This document shows, one piece after another, positions 36,542-44,861 of a DNA stretch of 64,000 nt. The position numbers and the translations under genes were made by a program. The stretch is from positions 981,001 through 1,045,000 of the forward strand of contig NZ_CP061080.1 of the NCBI RefSeq assembly GCF_014495845.1, in the 5' to 3' direction. This stretch comes from Aquibium microcysteis. GTDB taxonomy: Bacteria; Pseudomonadota; Alphaproteobacteria; Rhizobiales; Rhizobiaceae. The number at the start of each line of letters is the position of its first letter. Position 1 is the stretch's first letter. Under the pieces are notes generated by a model that worked only from the letters and a program-made list of their open reading frames with translations, was not told where the DNA came from and did not search any database.

Positions 36542-37585
36542 ATGACCGTCATCGACAAGAAAGCGCTGATCGAGGAGCGGGTGAACCAGGGCCTGCTCGG
36601 CCAGTGGTACCCCGTGGCCAAATCCGTCGAGGTCAAGGCGACGAAGCCCTATGGCGCGAAGCTGCTTGGCCGGAAGGTGGTGCTGTGGCGCGACCAGTCG
36701 GGCGCCATCCGCTGCATCGAGGATTTCTGCCCGCACCGCGGCGCGCCGCTCTCCTACGGCGAGGTCCACGAGGGCAACATCGGCTGCCGCTATCACGGCG
36801 TGATCGTCGATGGCGACGGCGTGGTGAAGCGCGTGCCCGCCATGCCCGAATGCGCGCTGGAGGGCCGCAAGGCACTCGAGAGCTTCGAGGTCACCGAGGC
36901 CAACGACGCCGTCTTCGTCTACATTCCCTCCGTCGAGCAACCGGTCGCACCCGCGCTGGTGCTGCCGAAGGAACTGACGGGCGACGACTGGGCCGGCTTC
37001 CTCTGCACCTCGGTCTGGGAGACCAACTACCGCTATGCGCTCGACAATCTCGCCGACCCCATGCACGGCTGCTACCTGCATTCGGAGAGCTTCACGCTCG
37101 CCTTCGGTTCCAAGCAGGACCTGATGCAGCTCGACAAGACCGAGGCCGGCTTCCGCGTCAGCCGCGTCGGCCAGGTCGGCGAGAACTTCGACTGGACGGA
37201 GTTCGAGATCCATCCCGGCAACATGTTCTGCTTTCTCGACATCCCCTATCCGCCGGCGGCGGGTCCGGGCGGCTTCATGCGCATCGTCGGCTTCACGACG
37301 CCGATCGACGAGCGCACCTGCAAGGTCTTCTTCTGGCGCCTGCGCCAGGTGTCGGGCCTGGCTCGCGAGAGCTGGCGCTTCCTCTACAGGGCGCAGCTCG
37401 AGGAGAACCACTGGAACGTGCTCGAGCAGGACCGCGTCATGCTCGAAGGCATGCCCGACGACGCCCGCAAGCGCGAGATGCTCTACCAGCACGATCTTGG
37501 CGTCAGCCGCGTCCGCCAGCTCCTGACCAGGGCCGCCAAGAGCCAGATCGAGGCCGAGCTCGCGTTGAAGGTCGCGGCCGAATGA
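36542..37585 (+). CDS. Rieske non-heme iron oxygenase, terminal (alpha) subunit
   Basis: The 347-residue protein has an N-terminal Rieske domain with C63-x-H65 (FCPHRGAPL) and C82-x2-H85 (GCRYHGVIV). The catalytic domain motif NLADPMHGCYLH supplies H175 and H180 of the 2-His-1-carboxylate iron site. The length and single-subunit look match the phthalate dioxygenase/vanillate demethylase (VanA-like) class, which works without a beta subunit. It hydroxylates or O-demethylates an aromatic substrate using electrons from a reductase chain, likely the flavodoxin and reductase at 44858-46548. Its stop overlaps the SDR start. Confidence 0.92.
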   Translation: MTVIDKKALIEERVNQGLLGQWYPVAKSVEVKATKPYGAKLLGRKVVLWRDQSGAIRCIEDFCPHRGAPLSYGEVHEGNIGCRYHGVIVDGDGVVKRVPAMPECALEGRKALESFEVTEANDAVFVYIPSVEQPVAPALVLPKELTGDDWAGFLCTSVWETNYRYALDNLADPMHGCYLHSESFTLAFGSKQDLMQLDKTEAGFRVSRVGQVGENFDWTEFEIHPGNMFCFLDIPYPPAAGPGGFMRIVGFTTPIDERTCKVFFWRLRQVSGLARESWRFLYRAQLEENHWNVLEQDRVMLEGMPDDARKREMLYQHDLGVSRVRQLLTRAAKSQIEAELALKVAAE

Positions 37586-38322
37586 GCCTCGAGGGCCGCC
37601 ATATCCTGGTGACGGGCGCCGCGCGCGGCCTCGGCGCGACCGTCGCGAAGGCGCTCGCCGAGAGAGGCGCGCGGCTCGTCCTGGCCGACATCGCCGAGGA
37701 GGAGGGGCGCGCGGTCGCTGCCGCGCTCGACGCCGCGTTCCTTCCCGTCGATCTCGGCGAGCCCACCTCGATCGAGGCGCTTGCCGGCGCGGTCGGTGCG
37801 ACGACCGGCGGGGCGCTGCACGGTCTGGTCAATAACGGCGCCATCGCCACCGGCATCGGCGGCATCGGCTTCGAGGAGATCGAGATCGACAGCTGGGACC
37901 GCGTCCTGCGCGTCAACGTCCGCGGCACCTGGCTCCTGACGAAGGCGGTCGCGCCGCAACTGCGTGCCAGCGGCTCCGGCCGCGTCGTCAACGTCGCCTC
38001 CGACACCGCGCTCTGGGGCGCGCCGCGGCTTCTCTCCTACGTCGCCAGCAAGGGCGCGATCATCTCCATGACGCGCTCGCTCGCCCGCGAATTCGGGCCC
38101 GACCGCGTCGGTGTCACCGCCATCGCGCCGGGCATCCTGACGACGCCCTCCACCGACTACGTGCCGGAAGCCCGCCACCGCCTCTACGCGGAGGGTCGCG
38201 CCGTTCCCGGCCCGCAGGCACCCGAGGAGGTGACCGCCACCATCGCCTTCCTGCTCTCCGAAGGCGCGCTGGCGCTGACCGGGCAGGTGCTTCCGGTCAA
38301 CAACGGGTTCGTCTTCACATGA
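37582..38322 (+). CDS. SDR-family oxidoreductase (possible dihydrodiol/alcohol dehydrogenase)
   Basis: The 246-residue short-chain dehydrogenase has TGAARGLG, the acidic residue in VLADIAEEE (NAD preference), NNGAIAT, Ser in VVNVASDTALW and YVASKGA. ATGA overlap with the Rieske gene shows tight coupling. After a Rieske oxygenase, a dehydrogenase of this type commonly rearomatises a cis-dihydrodiol or oxidises an alcohol. That role is inferred. Confidence 0.88.
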   Translation: MSLEGRHILVTGAARGLGATVAKALAERGARLVLADIAEEEGRAVAAALDAAFLPVDLGEPTSIEALAGAVGATTGGALHGLVNNGAIATGIGGIGFEEIEIDSWDRVLRVNVRGTWLLTKAVAPQLRASGSGRVVNVASDTALWGAPRLLSYVASKGAIISMTRSLAREFGPDRVGVTAIAPGILTTPSTDYVPEARHRLYAEGRAVPGPQAPEEVTATIAFLLSEGALALTGQVLPVNNGFVFT

Positions 38323-39140
38323 CCGCCGTTCAGAACCTCGCGCTTCGCATGGTCGGCCCGGTCGAACTCGCCGAGCGGGCAGGGGACGGCCCGGCCTGCG
38401 TGCTTCTGCACGGCATCGGCAGCAACGCCTCCTCCTTCCTGCCGCTGATGGCCGAACTGCCGGCCGACTGGCGCATCCTCGCCTGGAACGCGCCGGGCTA
38501 CGGCCGCTCCGAACCGCTTGCCGGCGACTGGCCGCTCGCCCGCGACTATGCCGAGGCGCTGGCCGCGATGCTCGACGAGCTGGGCATCCGCCGCGTCAGC
38601 CTGCTCGGCCATTCGCTCGGCGCCCTGATGGCCGCCGCCTTCACTGCGGCCCGGCGCGACCGGGTCGACCATCTGGTGCTCGCGTCGCCGGCGCTGGGCC
38701 ACGGCATTCCGCGCGGCAACGTGCTCAGCGCGTCGGCCCAGGCGCGGATCGACGATCTCGGCATCGAGGGACCGGAGGAATTCGCCGCCCGCCGCGCCGC
38801 CCGCCTCGTCTTCGAGCCGGACGCCAATCCCGCCCATGTCGAGGCGGTGCGCCGCGCCATGAGCCAGGTGCGTCTTCCGGGCTATGCCCAGGCCGCCCGC
38901 ATGCTCTCGGCCGGTCGCCTGCTCGACGACATCGCCCAGATCACCGTGCCCGTCGACGTCGTCGTCGGCGCCGACGACCGCGTCACGCCCGCCGACGGTG
39001 CGCGCTGCGCCTATGATGCGTTGCGCACGCCGTGGCGCGGACGCTTCGTCGAGGTGCCGCAGACGGGCCATGCCATCGCACATGAACGGCCGGACGCGCT
39101 GGCGCGGCTGCTCGCCGCCGTGCCCGAAACCGTCCGCTAG
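38319..39140 (+). CDS. Alpha/beta hydrolase (meta-cleavage product hydrolase-like)
   Basis: The 273-residue protein has an oxyanion-hole HGIGSN (about residue 31), nucleophile Ser99 in LLGHSLGALMA, a late Asp in VVGADDRVTPADG and His in QTGHAIAHERP, a complete Ser-Asp-His triad. Overall it resembles hydrolases of meta-cleavage pathways (BphD/MhpC-like), which split the ring-opened product C-C bond. It overlaps the SDR stop (ATGA) and is followed by the extradiol-type dioxygenase, which fits that role. Confidence 0.88.
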   Translation: MTAVQNLALRMVGPVELAERAGDGPACVLLHGIGSNASSFLPLMAELPADWRILAWNAPGYGRSEPLAGDWPLARDYAEALAAMLDELGIRRVSLLGHSLGALMAAAFTAARRDRVDHLVLASPALGHGIPRGNVLSASAQARIDDLGIEGPEEFAARRAARLVFEPDANPAHVEAVRRAMSQVRLPGYAQAARMLSAGRLLDDIAQITVPVDVVVGADDRVTPADGARCAYDALRTPWRGRFVEVPQTGHAIAHERPDALARLLAAVPETVR

Positions 39141-39157
39141 GAAATGAGGATCACGTC

Positions 39158-40081
39158 ATGACCGATACCGTCCGGGTCGAAAGTCTCCGCGGCATCATGA
39201 TGCGCGGGCCGGGCATCACCGCCACGCTGCCCTTCTACGAGGACATGTGGGGCCTGCGTCTCGCCCACAAGGAGGACGGCCTGGCCCTGCTGCGCGGCAC
39301 CGGTCCCGAGGCCTATCTCTACGGCCTCAAGGACGGGCCGGTCTTCGGCATCGAATACATCCACTTCGCCATGCGCGACCGCGCCTCCATGGACGCGCTG
39401 TTCGCCCAGGTCGTCGCGCGCGGCGCCTCCGTCGTCGGTCGCCCGGCACCCTTCGACGACTGGGTCGGCGGCTACGGCTTCGAGCTCATCGATCCCGACA
39501 ACCGCCGCCTGCGCTTCCGCACCGAGGCGCGCCGGCACGACGAGGAGCCGGAATGGGCCAAGCCCCGCAAGGTCTCCCACGTCGTCCTCAACACCGCCGA
39601 CATGGAAGGCGTGCAGCAGTTCTACACCGACGTGCTCGGCTTCCGCGTCTCGGACTATTCGGCCGACCAGATGGTCTTCCTGCGCTGCAACACCGATCAC
39701 CACTCGATCGCGCTCGTCCGCAACGCCTATGCCAGCGTCAACCACGTCGCCTTCGAGATGCCGACCATCAACGAGTTCATGCGCGGCATCGGGCGCATGA
39801 AGCAGAAGGGTCACGTGCCGACCTGGGGACCGGGCCGCCATGGTCCCGGCAACAATCCCTTCGCCTATTTCGTCTCGCCGTCGGGCTTCTGCATCGAGTT
39901 CACCTCCGAACTGCAGCAGATCGACGAGGCGACGCATGAGGCGCAGGTCTGGTCGCGCAACGATCCCGAGGCGATGGACCGCTGGATGACCGCGGGCCCG
40001 CCCACGCCTGCGCAGCGCGCCGTCATGCAGGGCAGGCCCGATCCCGGCTTCCCGGACCTGCGCATGGCAGAGGCCACGTGA
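39158..40081 (+). CDS. Extradiol-type ring-cleavage dioxygenase (two VOC domains)
   Basis: The 307-residue protein has two vicinal oxygen chelate domains (about 8-125 and 138-260). The C-terminal one keeps the metal triad H141 (VSHVVLN), H196 (NHVAFEM) and E247 (FCIEFTS). It also has H181/H182 and Y237 near the positions of the second-sphere residues of type I extradiol dioxygenases. It should open a catechol-like ring with O2 next to the diol. It lies between the hydrolase and a second SDR. Its stop overlaps the next start. Confidence 0.88.
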   Translation: MTDTVRVESLRGIMMRGPGITATLPFYEDMWGLRLAHKEDGLALLRGTGPEAYLYGLKDGPVFGIEYIHFAMRDRASMDALFAQVVARGASVVGRPAPFDDWVGGYGFELIDPDNRRLRFRTEARRHDEEPEWAKPRKVSHVVLNTADMEGVQQFYTDVLGFRVSDYSADQMVFLRCNTDHHSIALVRNAYASVNHVAFEMPTINEFMRGIGRMKQKGHVPTWGPGRHGPGNNPFAYFVSPSGFCIEFTSELQQIDEATHEAQVWSRNDPEAMDRWMTAGPPTPAQRAVMQGRPDPGFPDLRMAEAT

Positions 40082-40869
40082 TGGACTACGGCTACGGGGA
40101 TCAGGTCGCCGTCGTCACCGGCGGCTCGTCGGGCATCGGCCTCGCGACCGTGCGCCTGCTGCTCGACAGCGGCGCGAACGTCGCCTTCTGCGCCCGCGAC
40201 GAAGCGCGGCTGCGGGCCGTCGAGGCGGAGCTCGCCGCCGCGTTCGGTGCCGGCCGTGTGCTCGCCCGGGCGCTGTCGGTGCTCGACGAGGCGGCGGTCA
40301 AGGCCTTCGCCGGCGAGGTCGAGGCGACGTTCGGGCGCTGCGACCTGCTCGTCAACAATGCCGGGCAGGGCCGCGTCTCGACCTTCGCCGAAACCGCCGA
40401 TGCCGACTGGCGCGCCGAATACGAACTGAAGCTGTTCAGCCAGATCTACCCGGCCCGCGCCTTCCTGCCGATGCTGAAGGCCTCCAAGGGCGCCATCGTC
40501 GCGGTCAATTCGCTGCTCGCCTACCAGCCCGAGCCGCACATGGTCTGCACGTCCTCCGCGCGAGCCGGCGTCCAGAACCTGTTGAAATCGCTCAGCGTCG
40601 AGTTCGCGCCCCACGTCCGGGTGAACTCGATCCTGCTCGGCCTCGTCGATTCCGGCCAGTGGAACCGGCGCTACGACGCCCGCGAGGACAAGACCCAGTC
40701 CCGGGCAGACTGGTACGGCGCGCTCGCCGCGCGCAAGGGCATTCCGCTTGGCCGGCTCGGCAATCCCGCCGAGGCGGCCGCGGCCATCGCGTTCCTCGGA
40801 TCGCGCGCGGCCAGCTACATCACAGGCGCCCAGCTCGAGGTTTCGGGCGGGCTGTCGCGACACATCTGA
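40081..40869 (+). CDS. SDR-family protein with non-canonical active site
   Basis: The 262-residue Rossmann protein has TGGSSGIG, acidic/basic CARDEARL, NNAGQG and Ser in VAVNSLLAYQ. However, the segment that should be YxxxK reads CTSSARAG, with Thr and Arg at the catalytic Tyr and Lys positions. A known SDR subset has TSAARAG here. The protein may bind cofactor but use different chemistry. ATG 40081 overlaps the VOC stop. It ends in the usual LEVSGGLSRHI. Confidence 0.82.
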   Translation: MDYGYGDQVAVVTGGSSGIGLATVRLLLDSGANVAFCARDEARLRAVEAELAAAFGAGRVLARALSVLDEAAVKAFAGEVEATFGRCDLLVNNAGQGRVSTFAETADADWRAEYELKLFSQIYPARAFLPMLKASKGAIVAVNSLLAYQPEPHMVCTSSARAGVQNLLKSLSVEFAPHVRVNSILLGLVDSGQWNRRYDAREDKTQSRADWYGALAARKGIPLGRLGNPAEAAAAIAFLGSRAASYITGAQLEVSGGLSRHI

Positions 40870-40880
40870 GGCCGGACATT

Positions 40881-42554
40881 ATGAAGATGGAATCCCTCGT
40901 GCAGGCCGAGACCGTCGGCGACTTCATCGCACGCTATCTCGCCGACGTCGGCGTCACGGTCATGTTCGGCGTGATCTCGATCCACAACATGCCGATCCTC
41001 GACGCGGTCGCGCGGCAGGGCCGCATCCGCTTCGTCCCTGCGCGCGGCGAGGCGGGCGCCATGAACATGGCCGACGCCTATGCCCGCGTCTCCGGCACGC
41101 TCGGCGTCTGCATCACCTCCACCGGCACCGCCGCCGGCAATGCCGCCGGGGCACAGGCCGAAGCCCTGACCGCCGGCGCGCCGGTGCTGCACATCACCAG
41201 CCAGGTCGATCTCGCCTATGCCGACCGCGACCGCGCCGCGATCCACGACGTGCCGCGCCAGCCCGAGATGCTGCGCGGCATCTCGAAGGCCGTCTACCGC
41301 CTCTGGGACGCCAACGGCGCGATCGGCGCGCTGACGGCCGCCGTCTCCGCGGCGATCTCGGCGCCGACCGGCCCGGTCAGCCTCGAAATCCCCGTCGACG
41401 TGCAGCGGACGCCGGCCCGCGGCGTCGCCCGCATCCACCCGCCGCTGCCGCAGCGGCCGCGCGCCTCGGACGCCGTCATCGACGACCTCGCCGAGCGCAT
41501 CCTGCGCGCCCGCCGGCCGCTGCTCTGGCTCGGCGGCGGCGCCCGTGGCGCTGTGGCGGAGGCGACCGAGCTGCACCGGCGCGGCATGGGCGTGGTCACC
41601 TCCACCAACGGCCGCGCCGTCGTTTCGGAGGCCTCGTCGGGCAATCTCGGCGCCTTCAACATGACGCCGGAGGCCGAGAAGCTCTACGCGAGCTGCGACC
41701 TGATGCTGGTCGTCGGCTCGCGCCTGCGCGGCAACGAGACGCGCAACAACGAGCTGCAGCTGCCGTCGCCGCTTCTCCAGATCGACGCCGAGGCCTCGCA
41801 GGGCGGCCGCAACTATCCCGTCGACATCTTCGCCCATGGCGATGCCGCCGACACGCTCGCCCGCCTGCTGGAGCGCCTGCCGGCGAAGCTCGACACCGAC
41901 CCGGACCTGTTCTTCGACATCGCCCAGGCCCGCGCCACCGCCGAGGGGCGCATGCGCGACCAGATCGGCGCCTATTTCGTCGTCGCCGACACGCTGTCGG
42001 AGACGGTGGCGGCAGGTGGCCATGCCTGGGTGCGCGACGTCACCATCTCCAACTCCACCTTCGGCAACCGCTATGTCCGGCTCACCGATCCCCGCCAGGG
42101 CGTGCATGCACTCGGCGGCGGCATCGGCCAGGGCGTCGCGATGGGCATCGGCGCGGCGCTCGCCTCGAAGGGTACCAAGGCGATCACGCTGCTCGGCGAC
42201 GGTGGTACCATGCTCGGCCTCGCCGAGATGATCACCGCCGTCGACGAGGCCGCGCCGCTGGTCTACGTGATGATGAACGACCAGGCCTACGGCGTCATCC
42301 AGAACATCCAGGACGCGCAATACGGCAGCCGCCGGCACTATTCCAAGATCGCCGTGCCGGATTTCAAGCTCTTCTGTGCCTCGATCGGCATGCCGCACCA
42401 CCGCGTCGACGACGTCGAGGCCTTCGGCGACGTGCTGCGGGCGGCGCTCGCCGCCGAGGGGCCGCAGCTGATCGAGATCGACATGGTCGCCATCGGCCCC
42501 TTCGCCCAGAGCTTCGCCGGTCCGCCGGCAGGTGCCGCCGGCAAGACGGACTGA
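40881..42554 (+). CDS. Thiamine-diphosphate-dependent enzyme (acetolactate synthase/benzoylformate decarboxylase superfamily)
   Basis: The 557-residue protein has three domains. The N-terminal pyrimidine-binding domain has the activating Glu57 (PARGEAGAMNMADAYAR). The central domain spans about 190-330. The C-terminal diphosphate-binding domain has GDG-x24-N (GDG at 439-441, Asn466 in MMNDQAYG). Such enzymes decarboxylate 2-oxo acids or ligate aldehydes. In this operon it could decarboxylate the 2-oxo acid left after ring cleavage, yielding an aldehyde for the aldehyde dehydrogenase. An FAD-binding role is not evident. Confidence 0.87.
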   Translation: MKMESLVQAETVGDFIARYLADVGVTVMFGVISIHNMPILDAVARQGRIRFVPARGEAGAMNMADAYARVSGTLGVCITSTGTAAGNAAGAQAEALTAGAPVLHITSQVDLAYADRDRAAIHDVPRQPEMLRGISKAVYRLWDANGAIGALTAAVSAAISAPTGPVSLEIPVDVQRTPARGVARIHPPLPQRPRASDAVIDDLAERILRARRPLLWLGGGARGAVAEATELHRRGMGVVTSTNGRAVVSEASSGNLGAFNMTPEAEKLYASCDLMLVVGSRLRGNETRNNELQLPSPLLQIDAEASQGGRNYPVDIFAHGDAADTLARLLERLPAKLDTDPDLFFDIAQARATAEGRMRDQIGAYFVVADTLSETVAAGGHAWVRDVTISNSTFGNRYVRLTDPRQGVHALGGGIGQGVAMGIGAALASKGTKAITLLGDGGTMLGLAEMITAVDEAAPLVYVMMNDQAYGVIQNIQDAQYGSRRHYSKIAVPDFKLFCASIGMPHHRVDDVEAFGDVLRAALAAEGPQLIEIDMVAIGPFAQSFAGPPAGAAGKTD

Positions 42555-42558
42555 TCCC

Positions 42559-43362
42559 ATGCGCCTCGGCCTGATCGGATACGGCACCATCGCCCGCACG
42601 CTCGCCGGACATCTCGGCGCGGTCTCGGGCATCGAGGCCGTCGCCGTGCTGGTGCGGCCCGGCCGCGCGGCGGACGTGCCGGCATCGTTCGACGACGGCG
42701 CCATTCCGGTCGCCGCCGTCACGACCGTCGATGCGCTGCTCGCCGCTCGGCCCGATTTCGTCGTCGAATGCGCCGGCCATTCCGCCGTCGACGCCTTCGT
42801 CCCGCCGCTGCTCCATGCGGGGCTCGACGTCGTCGTGGTCTCGATCGGCGCGCTGGCCGACGAGGCGCTCCACGCCCGTCTCCGCGAGGCGGCGGCAGCC
42901 GGCGGCGCCCGGATGATCCTGCCGGCCGGCGCCGTCGGCGGCATCGACATCCTGTCCGCGCTCCGGGCCGGCGGGGACGTGCAGGTGCGCTACACCGGCA
43001 CCAAGCCGCCGAAGGCCTGGGCCGGCACGCCGGCCGAAACCGTCGTCGATCTCGCCGCGCTCGACCGCCCCGCCGTGATCTTCGAGGGCAGCGCGCGCGC
43101 GGCGGCGACCGCCTATCCGAAGAACGCCAACGTCGCCGCGACGCTGGCACTCGCCGGCGCCGGCTTTGACGCGACGCGGGTCGTCCTCGTCGCCGATCCG
43201 GCGGCTTCCGGCAACGTGCACGAATTCGAGGCCGTGTCGCCGGTGGCGCTGGTGACCATGCGCATCGAGAACGCCCCTTCGGGCAATGCGAAGACCTCGC
43301 TCGCCACCATCATGAGCGTGCTGCGCGAGATCAGGAACAGGCAGGGACCGGTGGTGATCTGA
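42559..43362 (+). CDS. Aspartate dehydrogenase-like oxidoreductase (NadX family)
   Basis: The 267-residue protein has an N-terminal Rossmann fold (LGLIGYGTIARTLAGHLG) and the C-terminal domain of the aspartate dehydrogenase family (PAGAVGGIDILSAL, YTGTKPPKAWAGTP, YPKNANVAATLALAG). True NadX oxidises aspartate to iminoaspartate for NAD synthesis. No nadA or nadC is nearby. Its place between a ThDP enzyme and an aldehyde dehydrogenase suggests reductive amination or imine chemistry in a catabolic pathway. It starts 4 bp after the ThDP gene. The family call is good; the role is unknown. Confidence 0.85.
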   Translation: MRLGLIGYGTIARTLAGHLGAVSGIEAVAVLVRPGRAADVPASFDDGAIPVAAVTTVDALLAARPDFVVECAGHSAVDAFVPPLLHAGLDVVVVSIGALADEALHARLREAAAAGGARMILPAGAVGGIDILSALRAGGDVQVRYTGTKPPKAWAGTPAETVVDLAALDRPAVIFEGSARAAATAYPKNANVAATLALAGAGFDATRVVLVADPAASGNVHEFEAVSPVALVTMRIENAPSGNAKTSLATIMSVLREIRNRQGPVVI

Positions 43363-44861
43363 TGGATGCTCATGCGATCGACCTGCCCGATGGCCGCCTC
43401 TTCGTCGGCGGCGTCTGGGAAGAGGGCACCGGCGCCGAGATCGTCTCGATCTTTCCGGCCGACGGCTCGGTCAACCGCGTGCTGCGCGGCGCCTCCATCG
43501 CCGACGGCGAGCGGGCCATCGCGCGTGCGAAGGCCGCGCAGGCCGATCCGGCCTGGCGGCGGCTGAAGTCGCACGAGCGCGCGCGCTTCCTCCACCGTAT
43601 CGCCGACGGCATCGAGGCGAATGTCGAGCGCATCGCCTTCATCCAGACCCGCGACACCGGCAAGACGCTGCGCGAGACCCGCGCGCTCGCGGCCTCCGCG
43701 GCCGGCACCTTCCGCTACTACGGCGCCGTGCTCGAAACATCCGACGACCTCGCCACCGTCCAGCGCGGCGACGCGCTGACGCTCTCCCTGCACGAGCCGA
43801 TCGGCCTCGTCGCCGCCATCACGCCGTGGAACTCGCCGATCGCGTCCGACGCGCAGAAGGTCGCGCCCGCGCTCGCCGCCGGCAACGCCGTGCTGCTCAA
43901 GCCGGCCTCGTGGTCGCCGCTTGTGGCGCTCGAACTCGCCCGCATCGTCGAGGCTGCCGGCCTGCCGGCCGGCCTGTTCTCGGTGCTGCCCGGCGCCGGC
44001 TCCGAGATCGGCAACCTGCTCGTCGAGCATCCCGACATCGGCCGCGTCAGCTTCACCGGCGGCACCTCGACCGGCCGCGCGCTCGCCCGCAAGGCGGCCG
44101 AGAAGCTGATGCCGATCAGCCTGGAACTCGGCGGCAAGTCGCCGACCATCGTCTTCGCCGATGCCGACATGGACGTGGCGCTGGCCGGCGTGCTGTTCGG
44201 CATCTTCTCCTCGACCGGCCAGAGCTGCATCGCCGGCTCGCGGCTCTTCGTCGAACGGTCGATCCACGACGGCTTCGTCGAGCGGCTGGTCGCGGCGACC
44301 CGCAAGCTGAAGGTCGGCCATCCCTTCGATCCCGCCACGCAGGTGGCGCCGCTGGTCCATCCGACGCACCGCGACAGCGTCGCGGCCTATGTCCAGTTGG
44401 CGCGGAACGAGGGCGCCGAAGTGCTCTGCGGCGGCGCGGCGCCCGAAGGCCCGGCCTACGACGGCGGCGCCTACTACCTGCCGACGATCCTCGCCGGCGT
44501 CGCCAACACGGCCCGCATCTGCCGCGAGGAGGTCTTCGGCCCGGTGCTCGTCGTCATCCCCTTCGACGACGAGGCCGACGTGATCGCGCAGGCCAACGAC
44601 AACGACTACGGCCTCGCCTGTGGTCTCTGGACGCGCGACTTTCCAAGGGCCATGCGCGTCGGCAGGGCCATCCGCGCCGGCACCGTCTGGGTCAACACCT
44701 ACAAGCAGTTCTCGATCTCCACGCCCTTCGGCGGCGACGGCGAGAGCGGGCTCGGCCGCGAGAAGGGCCGCGAGGGCCTGCGCGCCTACATGACGCAGAA
44801 GAGCGTCTACCACGACCTGTCCGGCGCGCCGCATCCCTGGGCGGGGGAGGCGATCCGATGA
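43362..44861 (+). CDS. Aldehyde dehydrogenase
   Basis: This is a 499-residue NAD(P)-dependent aldehyde dehydrogenase. It has ITPWNSPIASDAQKVAPALA with the oxyanion Asn, FTGGTSTGRALA, Glu in SLELGGKSPTIVFADAD, the catalytic Cys289 in STGQSCIAGSR and EEVFGPVLVVIPF. It would oxidise the aldehyde formed by the ThDP enzyme to an acid. Start and stop overlap both neighbours (AspDH-like stop at 43362; ATGA at 44858). Similarity is to the betaine/aromatic aldehyde group; the substrate is open. Confidence 0.93.
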   Translation: MDAHAIDLPDGRLFVGGVWEEGTGAEIVSIFPADGSVNRVLRGASIADGERAIARAKAAQADPAWRRLKSHERARFLHRIADGIEANVERIAFIQTRDTGKTLRETRALAASAAGTFRYYGAVLETSDDLATVQRGDALTLSLHEPIGLVAAITPWNSPIASDAQKVAPALAAGNAVLLKPASWSPLVALELARIVEAAGLPAGLFSVLPGAGSEIGNLLVEHPDIGRVSFTGGTSTGRALARKAAEKLMPISLELGGKSPTIVFADADMDVALAGVLFGIFSSTGQSCIAGSRLFVERSIHDGFVERLVAATRKLKVGHPFDPATQVAPLVHPTHRDSVAAYVQLARNEGAEVLCGGAAPEGPAYDGGAYYLPTILAGVANTARICREEVFGPVLVVIPFDDEADVIAQANDNDYGLACGLWTRDFPRAMRVGRAIRAGTVWVNTYKQFSISTPFGGDGESGLGREKGREGLRAYMTQKSVYHDLSGAPHPWAGEAIR

